From: an uncultured Eubacteriales bacterium
Lineage (GTDB): Bacteria; Bacillota; Clostridia; UBA1381; UBA9506
Direction of reading: 5' to 3'
Assembly: GCA_902478395.1 (NCBI GenBank)
Contig: CABSKZ010000203.1
Location: forward strand, 1-5,637
Length of the DNA: 5,637 nucleotides
Position numbers and translations under genes: made by a program. Under the pieces are notes generated by a model. The model worked only from the letters and a program-made list of their open reading frames with translations, was not told the origin of the DNA and did not search any database. Positions 1 to 5,637 of the stretch are shown piece after piece; within the stretch, counting starts at the first letter, position 1, and each line of letters begins with the position of its first letter.

Positions 1-2637
1 CACAAGCACAATGTCTGCGACCTCGAACTCGTCCTCGTTGTAGCTCCAGAGCGAATAGACGGAGCCGTCGCGGAAATAGGCGCTGTTGGAGGCGGTATAG
101 CGCGTGTGGTCACTTTCATTGCTCGGAATGGCAAATACCAACGTATTTTCATCAATGTAGGAAAGCGTATCGAACGACTGCGAGGCCGCGACATATTCCA
201 CCCAGTCGTAGGTTCGTGTTCGGACCAGCGGGCCGCTGGAGCTGTCTTCGCCGGCAGTGTCAAGCTCTGTGATTTCGTTTTTGCCATTAATTTTTGCGCG
301 GATAATCTGTTTTTTGCAGCTTCCGTCCTCCTCAAGCAGTTCCTGCGGCAGGTTGGAGGCAGTCAGCTCGACGGTGGAGCCGTTATAACGCAGCTTGGAT
401 TTTAGCTTGACCTGCTGCCATTCCTGCGCGGAGGTGAGAATTTCCGCAATCCAGCCCTCGTCCGCGCCGTTTTTCCACATTAGCCCGTTCAGCAGTACAA
501 AGTCAGAGGCCTGCGCCATTTCCGCCAAAACAACACAGCCGAACGAGTCGAGCGAAAGCGTCGCCTTTGTGCCGGGCCGGGCCTGTTCGGCGAGTCCAGC
601 TTGTACAAGTCCCTGATAATAGCTGCTAATCGGATACTCGGTATCCTTGACGGTTATGGTGTCAAGTTCGCCGCCGGTTTCGTAGTTTATAATTTGTCCC
701 TGCCGCGTTTTGCCGGATACCAGCACCTTAATTTTCTGCCTGCGCGCGCGGGGTTCTGTGCGCGCGATGCTCAAAACGTCTTTTGGGGCGATATCGCCGG
801 CTGTAATGCGCTGGTAACCTCGGTATATTTCTACATCGCATTGGTTAGACGTTTCCTTTAGCTCAATGGATTGTTCTGGGTAAAAACGGTCAGAGACCTT
901 GCCAGTGGCGGCGGAAATTCCACCCGCGACCATGGTCTCATACCGCTCCGCAAGAACGATTTCATACACGCCGTCTCCGTCCGCGTCAATCAAGGTGATG
1001 CTGCCCGTTTCCGGCGTCAGGTTTTCCAGCGTGAAGGAGCCGGAGCCGCCGTTTAAAATTAGGTTCGTGTTTTTGCTGAGCCGTTCCGTCTGCAATTGAT
1101 TGTCCGAGTCGAAATATTCGATGGCGGAAAGGGACGTGCCGCCTGTAATTTGCGCCGCATCAATTCTTAACGCATTGCTCCGCGCCTCGTCGACGGAATA
1201 CCAAATGACAGTCAGCTCCCCGGTGCTTTTGTCCATTTGCAGATAGGACTTCACGCAATATCCGAGCTGTGAACCAATGTCGGTTTCCCCCACAGAGGCC
1301 GTTTTTTCATCGATAATAACCTGATTTCTTGCCAGTGCTTCCTCGGCGTACAGCCCTGTGAAATAGTTTGCCGTCACGCGCCCGCGGTACGGATAAATAT
1401 CTCTATATTCTGAAAGCAGGGTGGCGCCCTTTTGTGTTACATATTCCTCGCGTCCTCCATAGCTCTCCTGTTTTACCAAATCGATTTCCAGCGTATTCGC
1501 AAGCAGCTTCGCAACCTCGCCGCGTGTCAGAGTATCTTCGCCGGATTTGTTCAAACCGGAAGTTACGCCCTTCTGCGCGGCCAAAACCGTGTAACCGGCG
1601 GGGTAGCCGCCCTGGTGTTCAGCCAGAATGCCACAGCCAATCAGGTTGACCAGCACCTTCGCCGCCTGTGTGCAGGTAATGCCCTCGTCCGGCCCAAACG
1701 TTCCGTCATCCTTGCCGGACATATATCCGAGCGCACAGACCGTGGCGATATTTGCCGCGGCCCAATGCTCCCCGCTGACGTCGGAGAAGCGCCCTGCCCC
1801 GCCGGCGGTTGCCGCAATATTCCGCGCCCGCAGAATGAGCGTGGCAAACTCCGCCCGCGTAATGCTGTTATCCGGGCGGAAAGTGCCGTCATCAAATGAG
1901 TTGACGATTTTCAGGGCAATCAGCTTTTCAATGTCCTCGAAGTATGGGCTGTCCTTGTAGTCCTTTTTGTCGTCAGGCGGAATTTCGTATGGCTCGGGAA
2001 ACGTATTTTCCATTTCACAAACGGAAAGATTGTCCACATAAAACGGCACCTTGCCTGTCCCAAACCCGATACTGCCGGAGAATACTGCGCCATCGTCGTA
2101 AAAATGGGCGGCGGGCGTTTCCATATCTTTGTAAAAGATGCGCAGGTTTTTCCCTGCGACCTCAATTTTCATCCGTATCCATTCATTGCTGTCAGCGGCA
2201 AAATCCGCCTTCACATCGCCGATATGTGTTTGTTCGCCGTTTACGTAGCGGTCCACGGCAAGCACGCCGTTCGCTGCGTCAATGTACATTTCATAGCGGT
2301 TGTCACTCGCGTCCTTGCGGACGTATATCATCGGTACGGCGCGGTCTGGCTCCTCATACGCCGCCTTTAAATCGAAGGTGAAGCGGTAGTCTGTAAACTG
2401 CATGGTTCTGCTGTTGTAGTCGTAGCTTTTCACGCAGTAGGAATGGCCCCTGTCAGTCTGTTCTACACCGCTCTTGTCCTCATAACTCACCCAGCCGTCC
2501 ATCGTGCCGTCCTCAAAATCCTCGAAATAGAGCAGGCCTTCCACGGGTTTCGGTGCCTCTTCAGCAAAGCTGTAGGGGACAGCAATGAAAGCAAACGCCA
2601 GAAGCAGCGTTATCATTTGTCGTATGGATTGTCTCAT
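1..2637 (-). CDS. Secreted SLH-domain protein with N-terminal laminin-G-like module (3'-partial)
   Basis: All 879 codons from the ATG at 2637 to the window edge are open, so the C-terminus is missing. The start is fixed by an AGGAGG six bases upstream and by a signal peptide directly after it. Layout: signal peptide (1-25), laminin-G-like module (about 35-207), short Asp/Lys linker (222-229), three SLH motifs (231-383), then a long beta-rich region (384-879) with no named domain that I recognise. The third SLH has a GGYPAGY stretch followed by LTRGEVAKLL. From memory, this pairing is typical of a family of long clostridial SLH proteins, as are RVTANYFTGL (420-429) and DADGDGVYE (551-559) further on. 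Function in that family is unknown. Anchoring to a secondary cell-wall polymer through SLH is established for the domain. Any ligand for the rest is inference. It lies 10 bases downstream of another SLH gene and is probably translated from the same mRNA. Confidence 0.94.
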   Translation of the reverse strand, partial: MRQSIRQMITLLLAFAFIAVPYSFAEEAPKPVEGLLYFEDFEDGTMDGWVSYEDKSGVEQTDRGHSYCVKSYDYNSRTMQFTDYRFTFDLKAAYEEPDRAVPMIYVRKDASDNRYEMYIDAANGVLAVDRYVNGEQTHIGDVKADFAADSNEWIRMKIEVAGKNLRIFYKDMETPAAHFYDDGAVFSGSIGFGTGKVPFYVDNLSVCEMENTFPEPYEIPPDDKKDYKDSPYFEDIEKLIALKIVNSFDDGTFRPDNSITRAEFATLILRARNIAATAGGAGRFSDVSGEHWAAANIATVCALGYMSGKDDGTFGPDEGITCTQAAKVLVNLIGCGILAEHQGGYPAGYTVLAAQKGVTSGLNKSGEDTLTRGEVAKLLANTLEIDLVKQESYGGREEYVTQKGATLLSEYRDIYPYRGRVTANYFTGLYAEEALARNQVIIDEKTASVGETDIGSQLGYCVKSYLQMDKSTGELTVIWYSVDEARSNALRIDAAQITGGTSLSAIEYFDSDNQLQTERLSKNTNLILNGGSGSFTLENLTPETGSITLIDADGDGVYEIVLAERYETMVAGGISAATGKVSDRFYPEQSIELKETSNQCDVEIYRGYQRITAGDIAPKDVLSIARTEPRARRQKIKVLVSGKTRQGQIINYETGGELDTITVKDTEYPISSYYQGLVQAGLAEQARPGTKATLSLDSFGCVVLAEMAQASDFVLLNGLMWKNGADEGWIAEILTSAQEWQQVKLKSKLRYNGSTVELTASNLPQELLEEDGSCKKQIIRAKINGKNEITELDTAGEDSSSGPLVRTRTYDWVEYVAASQSFDTLSYIDENTLVFAIPSNESDHTRYTASNSAYFRDGSVYSLWSYNEDEFEVADIVLV
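1489..1947 (-). other. SLH triplet of the downstream protein
   Basis: There are three SLH motifs. The first (231-270) has FEDIEKLIALKIVNSFDDG, then F-R-P and TRAE. The second (284-334) has FSDVSGEHWAAANIA, DDGTFGPD and then TCTQ in place of TRAE. The third (335-383) has GGYPAGYTVLAA and TRGE. SLH triplets bind pyruvylated secondary cell-wall polymers in Gram-positive bacteria, and the TRAE-type motifs contribute to the binding grooves. The first motif lacks the usual HWA segment, and the second lacks the Arg and Glu, so not every groove may be functional. Confidence 0.9.
2017..2535 (-). other. Laminin-G/ConA-like module of the downstream SLH protein
   Basis: Residues 35-207 run from YFEDFEDGTMDGW to FYVDNLSV. 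The pattern is a jelly-roll one: an opening FEDG..DGW, an alternating beta pattern, EWIRMKIEVAGKNLRIFYKD, and a closing strand with V-D-N-L. This is typical of laminin-G-like/concanavalin-like lectin domains of secreted bacterial proteins. It matches the first module of the upstream protein, including an identical YKDMETP. Such domains often bind glycans, but the ligand cannot be read from the sequence. Confidence 0.65.
2563..2637 (-). other. Signal peptide (Sec type)
   Basis: The first 25 residues have a basic start (R2, R6), a hydrophobic core (ITLLLAFAFIA, 9-19) and a small-residue cleavage site S-F-A before EEAPKP. This is a standard Sec/signal peptidase I signal. There is no lipobox cysteine. 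The mature protein would begin at E26. Confidence 0.88.
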
Positions 2638-2643
2638 TCTGTT

Positions 2644-2649
2644 CCTCCT
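2644..2649 (-). promoter_or_regulatory. Shine-Dalgarno of the downstream SLH gene, overlapping the upstream stop codon
   Basis: On the minus strand the junction reads TAGGAGGAACAGAATG. The AGGAGG core starts inside the TAG stop of the upstream gene and is spaced six bases from the ATG at 2637. This is a near-ideal site. It favours 2637 over the in-frame ATG at residue 8 (position 2616). Because a terminating ribosome sits on the site, translational coupling of the two genes is likely. Confidence 0.9.
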
Positions 2650-5637
2650 ATTGCTGTTTCAATATTTCGTATATCATTTTTGCCGCCTGCGCCCGGGTAG
2701 CCGTAGCCTGCGGCAAAAATTCTCCTGTTTCTGTGCCGTTTATGATGCCCGCGCCGGACAGCGTCTGTACGGCCGTTCGGGCATACTCAGCTACCGATTC
2801 CCAGTCCGTGAAATCGGGCTGGTTCTTGCCCGTAAGCGGCATGAGCTTTGCGCTGGCAGCGCGGTAGAGCATAACGGCCATATCCTGCCGGCTGATGTTT
2901 TCCTGCGGCGCGAACTGTGTATCAGAAACACCGCCCGTAATGCCGTAGCGCTTAGCCGCCGCGACATAGGGGCAGAACCAATCGTTTTCGGACACGTCCT
3001 CAAAACCGCAGTCCGTTTCATCCGTATCAAACGAGAACGCGCTGACGACGAGCTTTGCGAATTCTGCACGCGTCACGGCGCGGTCCGGTAAAAATGTGCC
3101 GTCGCCATAGCCTGTCAGGACGGTGTTTTTCCGCGTCAGATAACGCACCGCGTCAAATGCCCAGTGCCCCTGCGGAACATCGGAGAAATCCGCTTCCGGC
3201 TGTGGTTCCTCCGGCTTGGGGGAAGGGGAGGGGCTTACTACCGCAACGGTGGAAGAATTTCCGCCGCCAAAGCCGCCACCGCCTCCGCCGCTTCCGCTCC
3301 CTCCGCCGCCGGAACCGCCGTCTTCTGCGGATTTGATTGCGCTGTCGTAAAGCGCCTGAAATTCTGCGAACGTGTAGCAACGTTCGCTGTTCATCTGCTG
3401 CAGCGCCTTATTTTTCTTCTGCTCTGTGGAAAGCCGGTTGAGCTTGGACAGGGAGATTTCAAGCTCGGATTCATATTCGTTCAGCAGTGCCGGTATATCC
3501 TTGTAATTCGCGCAGTATAAAGAAGCCAGAATGATATTCGGGCGCAAATCCGCTAATACGTCGGAAACGGTTGGGTAGCGATCTTTTTTCAGGCCTTCGT
3601 AAAGCCCATTGCACGCCTCGTTTTGAATCGTTTCCGTCTGTTGCGCGTAAAGCTGTGCGGCATTTTCCGGCAACGGGTAGAGGTCGGGGTTGTCTTCCAA
3701 AGCCTGAACGATCGCGTTTCCGCCGCCGCATTGTTTCAGCATCGCCATCGCCAACCGTTCAGAAAAGACTGGGCCGATGTTTTCCGCAGTAAAGCCGTCG
3801 CCCTTTTGCAGCAAGACCTGTGTGCAAACCCCAGTTTCCAGCAGTTCGCTGTTCAGCGCGCGAAAACGCTCTAAATCAATTCCGAACCGCAGGGCATACC
3901 GCTCATTTTCTGCCGCCAAAAGAAGGCTTCGCATTCCGGCGCCGTCGGTGCAGGTGTTGATTTTCTCCAGAAAAGCGGACAAATTAGAGGGTTTTAGATA
4001 TTCATAGTTTGCGGTTGCCATTGTTTGGTCATCGGTAATTGCGTAAATGAAATAAGGCCCTTCTTCCATTTCGTCGGTCATCGTGATTTTTGCATGGAAG
4101 CTTCCGTCAGCCTCCGGCTTAGCAAATTGTTTCAGAAAGACAAGATTGTCAGCCATGACAAGCCTTTCTTTCCCCACACCCACAGCGAGCAACACGATAC
4201 TCTGATCCGTATTCCCAGAGAGCAAACCACTGATTTCCGCGCCGTTTCCGCTGCATTGAGCGTTCAGGGTTATTTCGGTGTCCTCGTGGCTATCTGCCGA
4301 CATTGGAATACGCACAGGCTCTTGTCCGGAGAACGCCGCGTCAGACAGGGGCGCCAGGCTATCGAACAGGTACAAGATGTACTGTGCGTCCGGTATTTCC
4401 GGCATCTCGATTTGGATCTCCGTTTGCTGTGGGGTGGTTCCGTCGAGCGCGTTTCCCTTTAACCGCACCTGGCTAGCGTTCCAGCTGCAGAGCGTGTCGT
4501 TTTGGTAACCGGCGAGTACGGCGGTGGCCTTCATATCGGCTTCCAGGGAGGAGGTCACGTAAGCCTTCGCGGTTAGGGTGCCGTCTGCGGAATCCACAGT
4601 AAATTCATTTACGGCAACTGGCTTCTGACGGTAATAGGAACCAATATACAGGTTATCCAGCATACCACCCTCGAAAAGAAGGCTGCTGGCCGAAACTGGT
4701 TCCTCCACAGCGGTAGTCAACAACGGTTCCGCCAAATTGTGGTAGTAAATGTAAATTTCATTTTCGTGGGTTGTGATACCAACAGAAACCCATTCGCCGT
4801 CGTCGTCAGCAAGAATTGCACGGGCGGATGCCAGCACAGCACCATTGTAGGAAAGCGTCAGCTGCGGAGCGGACAGATTGCTGTCGAACTCCAGCCGGAA
4901 CCCATTCCCGAAGGCGAGGGACGGTTTCATATCGCCATACGGCTGATAGTTGTTTTTTAACTGATACCGCAGGACAAAATTTTCAAATTTCTGTTCCGTT
5001 TCCATTGGTTCAGCCAGGGACAGGCAGGTATTGCCGTTTTCTTCTGCCAGCATCTCTCCAGCGGAGCGCCAGCCAGATTCCGGCCCAGCGGAAACCGTTT
5101 CATAGTCCTGGAACAAAAAGGGTTCCCGGCTGGTGTCTTTGGTAATTGGTTCACAGTCCTTATGTACCGGATGGGTTTCCTCCACGCGGAGGTTGTCTAT
5201 CAGAAATTCAGATGCCCGTCCGTTCACAAAGCAGAAGCTTCCGCCGGTCGGGGAGGGGCTTTCGGTCTCTGTGAAGGAGATGACAGGGGTTTCCATATCT
5301 TTATAATACACCTTCACATCGTTTCCCGTCAGCTCGACGCGCACCTTCACCCATTCACAGTTGTCCTCTGTGAGGGGCACCTTCGCAACGTCCATCCATG
5401 TGTTTTCGCCCACGTTCTTCTCCGCGCCGATTTCCTCAGAGCCAACCTTATTGTAAAAATACATATTATAATAAATTCCGTCGCGGGAACGGTATTGAAA
5501 CGCCGGCCACGTTGTGCCGAACGCGCCGTCCTCGTCGCGGTAATCGATTTTCATATCGAAGGAGTATGCGTAATTACGCAGATTTTCCATTGTGTCTTTT
5601 TCAAAGTAGTCTGTTGACGTGACGCGATAAACCGTGT
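2648..5637 (-). CDS. Large modular surface protein with C-terminal SLH triplet (5'-partial)
   Basis: This gene encodes a secreted protein probably held on the cell wall by three C-terminal SLH motifs. The frame is open to the right edge, so 995 codons are visible and the true start lies outside. Residues are numbered here from the internal Met at 5590, giving 980 to the TAG stop. Modules in order: laminin-G-like (up to about 136, ending IDNLRVEE), a second laminin-G-like (155-318, ending LDNLYIG), a beta-rich module (324-429), another beta module with a DGSF turn (436-531), a helical region (536-755), a Gly-rich linker (758-777), a Pro-rich spacer (786-799), and SLH motifs (801-976). No catalytic signature is visible, although one could lie in the missing N-terminus. 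Likely role: cell-surface display or ligand binding, which is an inference. It is transcribed just ahead of a second SLH gene. The SLH call is firm. The beta-module folds are inferred from sequence pattern only. Confidence 0.93.
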   Translation of the reverse strand, partial: TVYRVTSTDYFEKDTMENLRNYAYSFDMKIDYRDEDGAFGTTWPAFQYRSRDGIYYNMYFYNKVGSEEIGAEKNVGENTWMDVAKVPLTEDNCEWVKVRVELTGNDVKVYYKDMETPVISFTETESPSPTGGSFCFVNGRASEFLIDNLRVEETHPVHKDCEPITKDTSREPFLFQDYETVSAGPESGWRSAGEMLAEENGNTCLSLAEPMETEQKFENFVLRYQLKNNYQPYGDMKPSLAFGNGFRLEFDSNLSAPQLTLSYNGAVLASARAILADDDGEWVSVGITTHENEIYIYYHNLAEPLLTTAVEEPVSASSLLFEGGMLDNLYIGSYYRQKPVAVNEFTVDSADGTLTAKAYVTSSLEADMKATAVLAGYQNDTLCSWNASQVRLKGNALDGTTPQQTEIQIEMPEIPDAQYILYLFDSLAPLSDAAFSGQEPVRIPMSADSHEDTEITLNAQCSGNGAEISGLLSGNTDQSIVLLAVGVGKERLVMADNLVFLKQFAKPEADGSFHAKITMTDEMEEGPYFIYAITDDQTMATANYEYLKPSNLSAFLEKINTCTDGAGMRSLLLAAENERYALRFGIDLERFRALNSELLETGVCTQVLLQKGDGFTAENIGPVFSERLAMAMLKQCGGGNAIVQALEDNPDLYPLPENAAQLYAQQTETIQNEACNGLYEGLKKDRYPTVSDVLADLRPNIILASLYCANYKDIPALLNEYESELEISLSKLNRLSTEQKKNKALQQMNSERCYTFAEFQALYDSAIKSAEDGGSGGGGSGSGGGGGGFGGGNSSTVAVVSPSPSPKPEEPQPEADFSDVPQGHWAFDAVRYLTRKNTVLTGYGDGTFLPDRAVTRAEFAKLVVSAFSFDTDETDCGFEDVSENDWFCPYVAAAKRYGITGGVSDTQFAPQENISRQDMAVMLYRAASAKLMPLTGKNQPDFTDWESVAEYARTAVQTLSGAGIINGTETGEFLPQATATRAQAAKMIYEILKQQ
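2663..3190 (-). other. C-terminal SLH triplet of the upstream protein
   Basis: Three consecutive SLH motifs end four residues before the stop. The first (801-852) has FSDVPQGHWAFDAVRYL, GYGDGTFLPD and TRAE. The second (862-912) has FEDVSENDWFCPYVAAA and SRQD. The third (926-976) has FTDWESVAEYARTAVQTL and TRAQ. They should anchor the protein to the wall polymer from its C-terminus, with the rest projecting outward. All three keep the Arg of the motif. Confidence 0.93.
3194..3319 (-). repeat. Low-complexity Gly-rich linker and SP/KP-rich spacer
   Basis: Residues 758-777 are almost all Gly with a few Ser and one Phe, coded by GGC/GGA/GGG and AGC-type codons. Residues 786-799 are SPSPSPKPEEPQPE. 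Together they form a flexible and then stiff spacer between the helical region and the SLH anchor, as is common in wall-anchored proteins. The DNA is a near-repeat of ccg/ccgcc on the plus strand. Confidence 0.85.
3326..3985 (-). other. Helical region, probably three degenerate repeats
   Basis: Residues 536-755 switch from beta-rich to Leu/Ala/Glu/Gln-rich sequence predicted by eye to be helical. Three segments share a pattern of an L-L-x-x-x-E-type helix, an L..F/Y..L or L..L helix, then a Y/F-T-hydrophobic turn (GFTAENIGPVF, YPTVSDVLADL, CYTFAEFQALY). I recall similar all-helical repeats before the SLH anchors of other clostridial surface proteins. Their function is not known to me. Confidence 0.5.
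3998..4621 (-). other. Two beta-sandwich-like modules of the upstream protein
   Basis: Residues 324-429 (VAVNEFTVDSADGTLTAKAYV to QEPVRI) and 436-531 (ITLNAQCSGNGAEISGLL, then DGSFHAKITM and GPYFIYAITD) alternate hydrophobic and polar residues and have Ig/Fn3-like turns. I cannot assign either to a named family. They are probably spacer or adhesive beta domains between the lectin-like modules and the helical region. Confidence 0.45.
4637..5637 (-). other. Two tandem laminin-G/ConA-like modules of the upstream protein
   Basis: The first runs from the window edge to residue 136 (SFDMKI, EWVKVRVELTGNDVKVYYKDMETP, FLIDNLRVEE). The second covers 155-318 (LFQDYETV, FVLRYQLKN, EWVSVGITTHENEIYIYYHNLAEP, MLDNLYIG). 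Both share the EW-x-hydrophobic strand, the Y-Y-x-x-x-x-x-P hairpin and the closing L/I-D-N-L strand. This points to tandem duplication of one jelly-roll module. The first lacks its opening strands only because the window ends. Confidence 0.62.

Noticed and set aside
743..766. GC-only hairpin (CGCGCGC, 10-base loop, GCGCGCG)
   Set aside because: A perfect 7-bp stem, but inside the coding region at an Arg/Ala-rich stretch and without a T-run. It is most simply explained by codon choice and not a terminator.
1432..1899. Plus-strand open frame of 155 codons
   Set aside because: It lies opposite the SLH triplet of the downstream gene, which has clear domain content. It has no recognisable domain.
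2638..2647. Promoter or terminator between the two genes
   Set aside because: Only ten bases separate them and they hold the ribosome binding site. There is no room for either element.
2585..3091. Plus-strand open frame of 168 codons spanning the gene junction
   Set aside because: It is antisense to the signal peptide, ribosome binding site and SLH motifs of the real genes, and its product is rich in Arg and Cys with no domain.
3260..3319. ccgcc-rich tract as a DNA repeat or CRISPR-like array
   Set aside because: It is fully explained by the Gly-rich linker codons on the minus strand. There are no spacers and no regular repeat unit.
5588..5590. ATG at 5590 as the start of the upstream gene
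   Set aside because: The frame stays open for 15 more codons to the edge, no Shine-Dalgarno precedes it, there is no signal peptide after it, and it falls inside a beta module that aligns upstream of it.
5162..5617. Plus-strand open frame of 151 codons
   Set aside because: It is opposite the first laminin-G-like module, and its translation resembles no known protein. It is a shadow of the coding strand.

Overview
The window holds two large genes, both on the minus strand and both running off an edge. They encode secreted, cell-wall-anchored proteins with S-layer homology (SLH) domains. The host is most likely a Gram-positive anaerobe of the Clostridia. Three things point there: SLH triplets, a strong AGGAGG ribosome binding site, and large modular surface proteins whose middle and tail regions resemble SLH proteins I know from clostridial genomes. 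The assignment rests on remembered family patterns and not on a database search. I cannot name a genus.

Layout in the direction of transcription (right to left). Gene 1 enters at the right edge (5637) and stops at 2648. It shows, in order, two laminin-G/concanavalin-A-like beta modules, two further beta-sandwich-like modules, a helical region of about 220 residues that looks like three degenerate repeats, a glycine-rich and proline-rich spacer, and three C-terminal SLH motifs. Its N-terminus lies outside the window. Ten bases later gene 2 starts at 2637 with a clear signal peptide. It carries one laminin-G-like module related to those of gene 1, then three SLH motifs, then about 500 residues of an uncharacterised beta-rich region that is still open at position 1.

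The two genes are almost certainly co-transcribed. The stop codon of gene 1 overlaps the Shine-Dalgarno sequence of gene 2, and the shared module suggests that parts of them arose by duplication. In gene 1 the anchor is at the C-terminus. In gene 2 it is near the N-terminus. Both proteins would therefore sit on the wall polymer and present their other modules outward, plausibly for binding carbohydrate or other surface ligands. No catalytic domain can be seen in the visible parts.

There is no non-coding stretch longer than 10 bases. I found no RNA gene, mobile element, CRISPR array, promoter or terminator. I found no evidence of a wholly new system. The least explained parts are the post-SLH region of gene 2 and the helical repeat region of gene 1.
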